DNA of 36,142 nt from Candidatus Cloacimonadota bacterium (GTDB taxonomy: Bacteria; Cloacimonadota; Cloacimonadia; Cloacimonadales; Cloacimonadaceae). The position numbers were made by a program, and so were the translations under genes. The stretch covers positions 1 to 36,142 of the forward strand of contig DAHVPC010000011.1 of assembly GCA_027318475.1 (NCBI GenBank). Direction: 5' to 3'. The stretch's first letter is position 1. Each line of letters starts with the position of its first letter. The notes beneath the pieces are model-generated. The model was given only the letters and a program-made list of their open reading frames with translations, made no database searches and was not told the DNA's origin. This document shows, piece by piece, positions 1-5,932 of the stretch.

Positions 1-267
1 GAAGTTCAGCAAACTCAGCAGCAGTGCTTCATTCAGCCCGAAGCGCAGCACAATGGAAAGCGGGGCGGGAAATCCCGCGGTGAGCACGTCTTGGGCAGAA
101 CCAGGATCCAGGCGCAGCTGGAACAACTGGTACACAGACAGCGCCAGGCCGGCGCCCAAAGCCAGATACAGCAGCGTGAGGCTGGCCTTGCGGTGGATTT
201 TATCCGCCAGCGCGATCAGGAAGGCGGCCAGCAGGTAAAGGGCGATGAGGATGAGGGGGTTCACCAT
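1..267 (-). CDS. mnhD: Mrp antiporter subunit D (NuoM/MnhD-like), N-terminal part only, cut by the left edge
   Basis: An open frame of 89 codons runs without a stop from an ATG at 267 to the left edge. It encodes a hydrophobic start (MVNPLILIALYLLAAFLIALAD) followed by a second hydrophobic stretch, as in the first helices of MnhD/NuoM-like proton-pumping subunits. The ATG overlaps the mnhC stop (AAATGGTGA) and follows a GAGGAG ribosome-binding site with about five bases of spacing, so translation is probably coupled to mnhC. MnhD is normally about 500 residues, so most of the gene lies outside the window. The subunit D name rests mainly on its place directly after mnhC, since the conserved helix and lysine motifs are not visible. 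MnhA or another antiporter-like subunit in this slot is possible but less likely. Confidence 0.75.
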   Translation of the reverse strand, partial: MVNPLILIALYLLAAFLIALADKIHRKASLTLLYLALGAGLALSVYQLFQLRLDPGSAQDVLTAGFPAPLSIVLRFGLNEALLLSLLNF

Positions 268-632
268 TTTTGCTCCTCATAGTCGTCGATGTTTACGCTG
301 CCCCGCGTTTTATGCAGACGGACGGCATAAGCCAGCATCAGGGCGGTGACCGCCAGCCCGATCACGATGGCCGTGAGGACCAGCGCGGAGGGAACGGGAT
401 CGACCACTTTACCCAGAACCAGTTTATCTCCATTCGGAGCGGCGGCGAGTTTGACCCCGGCGTCGATGATGGGCGCGGTGGCGTTCTTCACATAGCCGAT
501 GGCGACGATCAGCAGGTGGGTTCCGGTGTCCAGGATGGAGAAGCCGATAATGATCCGGATGAGGTTCTTCTTGGCCAGCATCGTCCAGATCCCGGCCAGC
601 ATCAGCAGTATTCCGCAGATTAACACTAGCAT
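261..632 (-). CDS. mnhC: Mrp-type Na+/H+ antiporter subunit C (NuoK-like)
   Basis: This 123-residue membrane protein belongs to the MnhC/MrpC (NuoK-like) family, a small three-helix subunit of the multisubunit cation/proton antiporter. Helices are visible at about 2-21, 26-47 and 80-105. The segment IIIGFSILDTGTHLLIVAIG matches the family's second helix, and PSALVLTAIVIGLAVTALML its third. The start at 632 overlaps the mnhB stop by seven bases and has a GGAG site upstream; a longer frame extending to 1274 is out of register with the true mnhB gene and was not used. A loop of about 30 residues between helices 2 and 3 (NATAPIIDAG... to KVVDPVP) is typical for MrpC. The gene lies in the mnhE-F-G-DUF4040-B-C-D operon. 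Confidence 0.9.
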   Translation of the reverse strand: MLVLICGILLMLAGIWTMLAKKNLIRIIIGFSILDTGTHLLIVAIGYVKNATAPIIDAGVKLAAAPNGDKLVLGKVVDPVPSALVLTAIVIGLAVTALMLAYAVRLHKTRGSVNIDDYEEQKW

Positions 633-1327
633 TCCGTGTCTCCTTTGCCCCTCAGCGAATCGATCACCACGGAAAGTTCGGAGCCGACCTTGATGCCGAT
701 GCAGCTGTAGATGAGGGGCACAGCGCCGCTGGAAAACAGGTGCAGCCATCTGCCCAGAGGCAAAAAGCGCGGATCGAGGAAGGCGTCCACGCCCAAAAGC
801 ACCAGCCCCAGCAGCCCCAGGGCCACGTAAGCTAGGCCGGAAAGCGATTCCAGCCAACTGAGCAGGCGGTGGGAAAACTCGAAATCGGTGAAGGCCAAAG
901 CCAGCAGCAGCATCGCCGAAGCGATCACCACGCCGCCCTGGAATCCTCCTCCGGGAGTCAAATGCCCGTGGATGAAGATGTAGGCGCCGAACATCACGAT
1001 CAGCGGCGCCAGAAAGGTCGCTCCGGTCTTCAGGATCTCGGTGGCATGGCGTTTTTTGGCTCCGGAAAGTTCGCGGCGGCGGATCAGGAAGCCCACTCCG
1101 GCGGTCGCTAAAAAGAGCACCGTGACCTCGCCCAAAGTATCCAGTCCGCGGTAAGTGACCACCACGGCGGTGACCACGTTGGGCATGTTCAGGTCGTTGA
1201 CGGAGCCCTGGATGTAATCGGTGGCGAGGGGATTGAGGCTGGCGGGTGTCCGGAATTCCTTCAGGAAAGGCCACAGAAGCCAGGCCACGCCGATGACGGC
1301 GAGCACGGTCAGCAGTTGTTTAATCAT
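626..1327 (-). CDS. mnhB: Mrp-type antiporter subunit B with an MbhE-like N-terminal extension
   Basis: The protein has 233 residues. The C-terminal part (about 85-230) is the MnhB domain, with the signature HGHLTPGGGFQGGVVIASAM. The N-terminal part (about 1-80) has a signal-anchor-like helix, then a soluble stretch and a helix (GEVTVLFLATAGVGFLIRRR) resembling MbhE or the MrpA C-terminal extension. In many bacteria this region is the end of a long MnhA; here it is joined to B, as in membrane-bound hydrogenase and archaeal Mrp modules. I chose ATG 1327, which overlaps the DUF4040 stop (ATGATTAA) and has GGGAGGG upstream, over the in-frame ATG at 1342. The protein is predicted to sit in the inner membrane as part of the antiporter complex. 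Confidence 0.9.
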   Translation of the reverse strand: MIKQLLTVLAVIGVAWLLWPFLKEFRTPASLNPLATDYIQGSVNDLNMPNVVTAVVVTYRGLDTLGEVTVLFLATAGVGFLIRRRELSGAKKRHATEILKTGATFLAPLIVMFGAYIFIHGHLTPGGGFQGGVVIASAMLLLALAFTDFEFSHRLLSWLESLSGLAYVALGLLGLVLLGVDAFLDPRFLPLGRWLHLFSSGAVPLIYSCIGIKVGSELSVVIDSLRGKGDTEC

Positions 1328-1568
1328 CGCCGCCCTCCCCAATGTGCTTCAGCGCGTAAAGGAAGACTACGGTGGTCAGGCCCGCTCCGATGGTCGCCTC
1401 CGTCATCGCCACATCCGGCGCGCCCAATAACAGGAAAATGATCGAGGCGGTGAGGCTGATCACCCCGGAAGCGATCACTGCGTGCAGGGTTTTGCGGGTG
1501 CGGATGGCGTAGAGCGCGGCGAGCAGGCAGATCAAGCCCAGCACGACAAGTAGAAAGGTGTTAGTCAC
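1320..1568 (-). CDS. DUF4040 / MbhD-like antiporter subunit (MnhA C-terminal module as a separate gene)
   Basis: This 82-residue protein has three hydrophobic helices (about 4-19, 28-48 and 60-75). It contains GAPDVAMTEATIGAGLTTVV, the hallmark of the DUF4040/MbhD family, which corresponds to the C-terminal part of long MnhA/MrpA proteins. It starts with GTG at 1568, overlapping the mnhG stop (GTGACTAA), and has a strong AAGGAGGAG site about five bases upstream. The stop overlaps the mnhB start. Splitting this module from MnhA is typical of compact Mrp/Mbh clusters. The conserved acidic residues in PDVAMTEA are thought to take part in lateral ion transfer in related complexes; that is family knowledge, not something shown here. 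Confidence 0.88.
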   Translation of the reverse strand: MTNTFLLVVLGLICLLAALYAIRTRKTLHAVIASGVISLTASIIFLLLGAPDVAMTEATIGAGLTTVVFLYALKHIGEGGDD

Positions 1569-1899
1569 CGTCTCCTCCTTTCTCCTGGTCGTCCTTCAGG
1601 TTGTCCCGCACCGTCTTTTCGGTCAGCTTGACGCCTTTGAAATGGGCGGCGCGGACCAGGACGTTGGAACTGATGGGATTGGTGAGCAGGATGAAGATAA
1701 CCAGGATGAGCAGTTTGAGCAGCCAGGCGGGCTGCGCAATCCCAATGCCCAGCAGGGTGAGCAGCGAACCTAAAGTGGTGGCCTTGGTGCCGGCCTGCAT
1801 GCGGTTGTAAACGTCCGGCATCCTCAGCAGCCCCAAAGCCCCCAAAAGTAGGAACACCGAGCCAGCCAGGCAGATCAGGGAACCAATGAAAGCGATCAT
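1561..1899 (-). CDS. mnhG: Mrp-type Na+/H+ antiporter subunit G
   Basis: This 112-residue MnhG/MrpG (PhaG) family protein has the characteristic N-terminal helix followed by LGLLRMPDVYNRMQAGTKATT, one of the most conserved stretches of the family. Two further helices follow (about 45-60 and 62-80). The ATG at 1899 overlaps the mnhF stop as ATGA and has a GAGGGG site upstream. The length is normal for MnhG (about 100-120). The C-terminal tail, ending in acidic residues, is probably cytoplasmic. Confidence 0.92.
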   Translation of the reverse strand: MIAFIGSLICLAGSVFLLLGALGLLRMPDVYNRMQAGTKATTLGSLLTLLGIGIAQPAWLLKLLILVIFILLTNPISSNVLVRAAHFKGVKLTEKTVRDNLKDDQEKGGDGD

Positions 1900-2165
1900 A
1901 AGCCCCCCTCCAGATACCGGCCCACGGCGATCACACCCAGGAAACTGAGCAGGGCGTAAACAAGGGCCACATCCACATAGATCGCTCTACCCCCGAAGAA
2001 TGCGATGAAGACGATGAGCGCGATCCCGCAGGTGGTCATGATGTCCAGGGCGACCACCCTGTCGGCAGAACTGGGGCCGCGCAAGAAGCGCACGAAGCCC
2101 AAAACCAATGCCAGCAGCGAAACGTAAAGGGCCGCGGTGAAGATCACATGGGTAAGTTCAGCCAA
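1896..2165 (-). CDS. mnhF: Mrp-type Na+/H+ antiporter subunit F, TTG start
   Basis: This is an 89-residue MnhF/MrpF family protein with three helices (about 8-25, 37-57 and 62-82). The segment RFLRGPSSADRVVALDIMTT is the conserved first loop and second-helix start of the family. The start codon is TTG at 2165, preceded by GGAGGTGATC, a ten-base match to the usual anti-Shine-Dalgarno end of 16S rRNA; this supports the unusual start codon. The gene overlaps the end of mnhE by eight bases, so the ribosome-binding site lies inside mnhE coding sequence. Confidence 0.9.
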   Translation of the reverse strand: MAELTHVIFTAALYVSLLALVLGFVRFLRGPSSADRVVALDIMTTCGIALIVFIAFFGGRAIYVDVALVYALLSFLGVIAVGRYLEGGL

Positions 2166-2652
2166 AGATCACCTCCAGATGCTGTTCAAAGCAGTGCACG
2201 ATGCTGCGCGTGGCGGCTTCCACATCCTCGCACTGGGTATCGATCCAATGGATGTATAAATACTCTCCGCGCGTTTCCACGGTCATGGTGCCGGGGGTCA
2301 GGGTGATGGAGTTGGCGAGGATGATCCGGCCGAGTTTGCTCTGCAGTTTGGTGCGCACTTTCACGATGCCGGGATTGATGGGCAGGGAAGGGCTGAGCAC
2401 CCGCCGCGCCACATCCAGAGAGCTTTTCACCAGTTCCCGCAGAAACAACGCCAGATACACCGGAATGCGGAGCAAGGCTTGGGGATTGAGCCGCAGTTCG
2501 CCCAAGAGTTCAAAATTGCGCCGGAAGATCCAGCTTATCAGCAGGGCGATCAGGAAACCGGCGACCAGTTCGTCCCGGTCTGTGCCGGCGATCGCCACCC
2601 ACAAGGCAAACAAAACGAGCATGCCCAATACAAACGACTTTATACGCTGCAT
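2158..2652 (-). CDS. mnhE: Mrp-type Na+/H+ antiporter subunit E
   Basis: This 164-residue MnhE/MrpE family protein has N-terminal helices at about 6-22 and 28-44 and another near 60-75. A soluble C-terminal domain follows, containing LANSITLTPGTMTVE, the family's best-conserved motif, and a YIHWID segment. I chose ATG 2652, which has GGGAGG about six bases upstream; the in-frame ATG at 2706 would add 18 residues with no ribosome-binding site. It is the first gene of the operon and is preceded by a promoter at 2794-2822 and a hairpin in the leader. Confidence 0.92.
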   Translation of the reverse strand: MQRIKSFVLGMLVLFALWVAIAGTDRDELVAGFLIALLISWIFRRNFELLGELRLNPQALLRIPVYLALFLRELVKSSLDVARRVLSPSLPINPGIVKVRTKLQSKLGRIILANSITLTPGTMTVETRGEYLYIHWIDTQCEDVEAATRSIVHCFEQHLEVIFG

Positions 2653-2717
2653 CCGTCCTCCCGGACTGTAATAGGGATATACTACGCGAATATAGGTCCA
2701 ATACAAGCGCCTGGATC

Positions 2718-2744
2718 TGCGGGATGGTTAATCCGCATCCCGCA
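2718..2744 (-). promoter_or_regulatory. Perfect hairpin in the presumed mnhE leader
   Basis: TGCGGGATG (2718-2726) pairs perfectly with CATCCCGCA (2736-2744) across a nine-base loop. It lies between the predicted promoter (2794-2822) and the mnhE ATG, so it should form in the leader RNA. No run of T follows in the direction of transcription, so it does not look like a simple terminator. A regulatory or RNA-stability role, or a protein operator, is possible but unproven. Confidence 0.45.
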
Positions 2745-2793
2745 ATATTAAACCCCTGACGATGGTTAATATTATTTTATCTGGCGCAAAAGC

Positions 2794-2822
2794 AGAATAT
2801 GGGAGGCCGAGTATCCTGTCAA
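2794..2822 (-). promoter_or_regulatory. Predicted sigma-70-type promoter of the mnh operon
   Basis: On the minus strand TTGACA (2817-2822) is followed after exactly 17 bases by TATTCT (2794-2799). Transcription would start near 2786, giving a leader of about 130 bases to mnhE. This is the best -35/-10 pair seen in the window. Confidence 0.6.
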
Positions 2823-2839
2823 GGCATAATTTCGCTGCC

Positions 2840-2907
2840 GGGTAATTGGGTATAAGGGCAAAGGGGTAAAAGGGTTAAAGGGCAATGGGGCATACGGGTA
2901 AAAGGGG
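2840..2907 (+). repeat. Eight-base-period G-rich tandem repeat (GGGYWWWR-like), possible G-quadruplex
   Basis: Eight consecutive 8-mers each begin with GGG (GGGTAATT, GGGTATAA, GGGCAAAG, GGGTAAAA, GGGTTAAA, GGGCAATG, GGGCATAC, GGGTAAAA), and a ninth GGGG follows. The G-runs keep an exact eight-base register while the other five positions vary. The plus strand could form G-quadruplexes with loops of about four or five bases. The array lies just upstream of the predicted mnh promoter. Confidence 0.8.
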
Positions 2908-3019
2908 TCCTGACCGACCGCCTGAACGCAGTTTTCAGGCTACGCGCAGCGCTCTTTCCTGAACCTTGGCCCATGCTCCCCCACCCATTGGACGGCCCCC
3001 TGGCAATCCGCCCCGAGGA

Positions 3020-3096
3020 CCATTACGGGGTCATTGCGCGCTCATTGCGCGCTTTACCCGTAGTGAGCGCGCAATGAGTGCGCAATGCTTTCGGGA
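3020..3096. repeat. Palindromic intergenic repeat with 11-nt TCATTGCGCGG units, copy 1
   Basis: The left arm reads CATTACGGGG-TCATTGCGCGC-TCATTGCGCGC, then CTTTACCCGTA, and the right arm carries the reverse units (GAGCGCGCAATGA-GTGCGCAATG). It can fold into a long imperfect hairpin. Related copies lie at 12717, 22027 and 34400. It sits between the mnh operon and the downstream end of the 3161-5359 gene. Confidence 0.8.
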
Positions 3097-3107
3097 GCGT
3101 TGCCCCC

Positions 3108-3136
3108 AAAAAAAGCCCCGGAGGATATCCGGGGCT
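3108..3136 (-). terminator. Rho-independent terminator of the 3161-5359 gene
   Basis: Read on the minus strand, AGCCCCGGA and TCCGGGGCT form a nine-base-pair stem with a five-base loop, followed directly by a run of T. It begins about 25 bases after the stop codon. Confidence 0.85.
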
Positions 3137-3160
3137 ATGTCTGATCAAGAGCCTGAGAAC

Positions 3161-5359
3161 TTATTTGAGGATGACCAGTTTCCTTGTCTGATTGAGGGTG
3201 GGTGTGCTCAGCCTGTAGAAGTAGATGCCGCTGCCGCAGGCTTGCCCGTTGCCGTCCAGGCCATCCCAGGCGATGGTATGGCTGCCTTCGGTCAGAGTGT
3301 AGATTCGCACGGCCTGGCCCAGGATGTTGTAGAGGGTTACGGTTCCCGATTCCCCGCCTTTGATGACCACATCGATGCTGGTTGAAGCGCCGGACTGGAA
3401 AGGATTGGGATGGGCGCTTTGCAGGCTGGATGTTTCGGGAAGCACCGGTGGCACATTTCCTTCCACGGTCACGCTGACCGGTCCGTGGAAATCGCTGGAG
3501 GCGGCATCCACGCTTTCCAGCCAGTAGAAGTAGGTCTGGTCGGCTTCCACCTCGGCATCGGTCCACAGATAAGCCTGGGGCTCGGAAGTGTTGGTGGCGG
3601 GAACCAGGGAGGGAGTGAGCGTGGTTGCCGAGGCCAGGTCGCTGCTGCCGTTGCGGTAAACCCGGTAACCGAGCAGATTGGTTTCCGACTGGCTCACCCA
3701 AGCCAGTTGCACGCCGTTATGCCCGGAGTCCAAAGCCGTGAAGCTGCTTAATTCCACGGGGAGGGGCGGCTCGTTGTAGCCCAGGAAATCTATCGAGTAG
3801 TCGAGGTTCACCGCCTGGAACGCGAAATCCAGGGGCAGCCAGAAACTGTAAAGGATATCCTGGACGCTGTAGGCGCCGGCAACGAAGGGTTGGCTATTCG
3901 GTCCGCCGAAGAGATAGGGGGTGTAGATCGGCGGATTGTAGGGCACTCCGTTCAGGAGGATCTCCGCGTTCACGTCGTTCGGATCGTTGAAGGGCGGCAC
4001 GATGCTGGGATAGGAATAACCGTTGCCCACATACCAATCCCGGTCATAGGCGTTGACCTGCAGAGTATAGCCCTGCACGAAGGATCCGGTGTAGAGTTCG
4101 AAACCCATATCGGGCCTGACCACTTCAGCGCGGGGATCCTGGGTTGGCGCTGCGGACTTGATGCCCAGGGGATGCCCGGCTCCTTTTCCGCTGGGATAAC
4201 GCAGATAGGACATGCCATCACCGCCCGAACCCCAGTTCCAGAAGAACCACATATCCGTGCCGGGAGGCGCCAGATTCTGCACCGAAACCCAGCCGTCGTC
4301 CAAGGTTACGGGAGCGGGCAGGATCACGTTGAACTTGTAGATGTTGAACGGAGCCCAGTACTCCAGATAGGTGAGGGTCGCTGGCAGCTCGAAGGTGGCT
4401 ACGGGCGCGTTCCACAGCGGAATATCCGCGATCTCTTCCGGGATAAACCCGAATCCGTGGCAGCCTGGTCCATCGGTGGCGATGTGATTGTTGAGGGGAT
4501 CGTAGATCACATAAGACATTTCCGACGGCCAACTTCCCGGTGTCACCAGGATGGAAATCTGGTCGCCAGCTGTCGCAGTGAAGTTGAATGACACAGGACC
4601 GGATCCACTGACTATCGTGATATCATCCAAGACGAGGCCGTTGTTCACGTAAACGTCGAGGGCGCCACCGTTCCAGCCGTCGCCATAGCTGTCGCTCAGG
4701 GTCACGGTGTAGGTGCCGGTGGAAGGAGCGATGAGAGGCGGAATGTCACCGATAGACTGCGGCGGGGGGCCATCCGTGGCGAGAACGTTGTTGCCGTGGT
4801 CGAGGATCTCATACCAGTTTTCCCCCGGCCAGCTTCCTGCCGTGTAAACCGTGACAACGTGGTCGCCGGCATTGGCATTGAAGGGGAAATCCAGGGGTCC
4901 GGTACCGTTAGGCAGTGTGATGTTGTTCAGGACAGTTACGCCGTTCACCAACACGTCCAGGCTGGCCACATCCCAGCCGTCGCCGTAAGTGTCGTGCAGC
5001 CTCACCTTGTAATCGCCGGTGCCCGGTATGGTCAGGCCTGGATCCGGGGCCGTCCAATGGGTGGTATAATCGTAGAATTTGACCCGGAACGGCTCGTTTG
5101 CCGCCGGAGCAACCGGATAATAAAACTCCCCGGCGTAGTCGTACAGACCGGTAATGCCGTAGAAGGTCAGTTGGGTGATTGGTTGGGTGAGGCCGCTGAA
5201 GTTATCTGCGATCTCGTTGTCGAAAGGATGCAGGGTGCTGTACATGGAGCCATTGCAGCCGTTCAGGTTGTAGGGTTGGTTGTAGATCAGTTCGAAGGCG
5301 GAGAGGGAACCCCATGCCAATGCCGCCAGAACCGTAAGGAAAAACAGGGACTTTCTCAT
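3161..5359 (-). CDS. Secreted protein with two DxYGDGW repeats, an FnIII-like domain and a C-terminal sorting tag
   Basis: The protein has 732 residues and a clear signal peptide (MRKSLFFLTVLAALAWGSLSA). Two homologous modules at about 115-200 and 215-300 each contain D(T/S)YGDGW, an N(I/D)...G(T/S)GP turn and a (A)GSWP motif; similar modules occur in other secreted bacterial proteins and may bind calcium through the Asp/Gly loop (inference). The middle (about 300-550) is unassigned and rich in Trp, Tyr and Pro. A fibronectin-III-like domain (about 555-650, starting PLPVELSSF) precedes the tag at 655-732 (HPNPFQSG...YNILGQ...WDGLDGNG...GIYFYR...KLVILK). The tag suggests export by a type IX-like route and surface attachment or release. 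ATG 5359 was chosen for its GGAGATT site and signal peptide; an upstream in-frame ATG at 5455 would add 32 non-signal residues. Function unknown. Confidence 0.85.
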   Translation of the reverse strand: MRKSLFFLTVLAALAWGSLSAFELIYNQPYNLNGCNGSMYSTLHPFDNEIADNFSGLTQPITQLTFYGITGLYDYAGEFYYPVAPAANEPFRVKFYDYTTHWTAPDPGLTIPGTGDYKVRLHDTYGDGWDVASLDVLVNGVTVLNNITLPNGTGPLDFPFNANAGDHVVTVYTAGSWPGENWYEILDHGNNVLATDGPPPQSIGDIPPLIAPSTGTYTVTLSDSYGDGWNGGALDVYVNNGLVLDDITIVSGSGPVSFNFTATAGDQISILVTPGSWPSEMSYVIYDPLNNHIATDGPGCHGFGFIPEEIADIPLWNAPVATFELPATLTYLEYWAPFNIYKFNVILPAPVTLDDGWVSVQNLAPPGTDMWFFWNWGSGGDGMSYLRYPSGKGAGHPLGIKSAAPTQDPRAEVVRPDMGFELYTGSFVQGYTLQVNAYDRDWYVGNGYSYPSIVPPFNDPNDVNAEILLNGVPYNPPIYTPYLFGGPNSQPFVAGAYSVQDILYSFWLPLDFAFQAVNLDYSIDFLGYNEPPLPVELSSFTALDSGHNGVQLAWVSQSETNLLGYRVYRNGSSDLASATTLTPSLVPATNTSEPQAYLWTDAEVEADQTYFYWLESVDAASSDFHGPVSVTVEGNVPPVLPETSSLQSAHPNPFQSGASTSIDVVIKGGESGTVTLYNILGQAVRIYTLTEGSHTIAWDGLDGNGQACGSGIYFYRLSTPTLNQTRKLVILK

Positions 5360-5530
5360 AGTAAATCTCCTTTGGTTGCGTTGTTTGGCCGGAACAGGGG
5401 CTGGAAACCTTGCCCGGCTGAGGATCGCTTGCTGCCTTGGCCCGTTAATCCTCACCTGGCCGACACTTTATCTACTCCGCAAGGGGTAAGTTGCACTTCA
5501 CAATTCATTTTTCTTAATGCGGCTTATTCC

Positions 5531-5536
5531 TGTCAA
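5531..5536 (-). promoter_or_regulatory. TTGACA, candidate -35 element upstream of the 3161-5359 gene
   Basis: CTTGACA lies about 170 bases before the ATG. No convincing -10 is found 16-18 bases downstream (GAAAAA at 17). It is included because the same CTTGAC word recurs upstream of most transcription units in this window. Confidence 0.3.
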
Positions 5537-5666
5537 GCTAAATTTCTGCCGCACATTACACTTAGTTTCATTTTAGTGAAGCAAGTTATTGCCAGAATGG
5601 AATCAGGGTTCACGAAATGAATCTGACCCCCGGTATCAACTGCCGGGAGTCAGTGCAGGATAACAA

Positions 5667-5861
5667 AGGCTCTCTTTCAAACTCAGCGGGTAAACCATAT
5701 CCGCCATGGTCCGATCTCATGGCTTGGGCTGTCGACCTCCGGGTCGACAGAGTCGGCGGAGCCTGCTTCTAAAGAGTCCTGCGGACTCTGTGGCACAGGA
5801 CGTTCACACCCCAATTCTGCCATGTCCCGAAACCTAACCCACCCGGTTTGGAGGAGAGCCT
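5667..5861. repeat. Intergenic element with terminal inverted repeats (GGCTCTC...CAAAC...GGGTAA), copy A
   Basis: The left end (5667-5693) reads AGGCTCTCTTTCAAAC followed by TCAGCGGGTAA. The right end (5835-5861) is its imperfect reverse complement, TAACCCACCCGG followed by TTTGGAGGAGAGCCT. Between them lie two tight hairpins: GTCGACC/GGTCGAC (5731-5748) and AGAGTCC/GGACTCT (5773-5789). No coding sequence is visible. The ends match those of the larger element at 21467-21800, so this may be a non-autonomous mobile or REP-like element. Confidence 0.6.
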
Positions 5862-5891
5862 AAAAAAAACCCCGGGCGGTAAAACCCGGGG
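5862..5891 (-). terminator. Rho-independent terminator of the 5933-9436 gene
   Basis: On the minus strand CCCCGGG and CCCGGGG form a seven-base GC stem with an eight-base loop (TTTTACCG), followed by eight T. It starts about 40 bases after the stop and abuts the inverted-repeat element at 5667-5861. Confidence 0.88.
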
Positions 5892-5932
5892 CGGATGATA
5901 TTCTGGAGTTATCCCTGAGGGGATTCTTCCGT

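Noticed and set aside
261-1274. 337-codon minus-strand frame covering mnhC and most of mnhB
   Set aside because: Only its last 123 codons are a real gene (mnhC, start 632). The rest is the wrong frame of mnhB.
3020-3096. The 11-nt-unit palindromes as a CRISPR array
   Set aside because: Units are contiguous with no spacers and reverse orientation halfway; this is a hairpin-forming repeat, not repeat-spacer DNA.
5576-5592. TGGCAATAACTTGC on the minus strand upstream of the 3161-5359 gene as a second sigma-54 promoter
   Set aside because: The GG-to-GC spacing is nine bases instead of the strictly required ten, and the -24 block is TGGCAA rather than TGGCAC.
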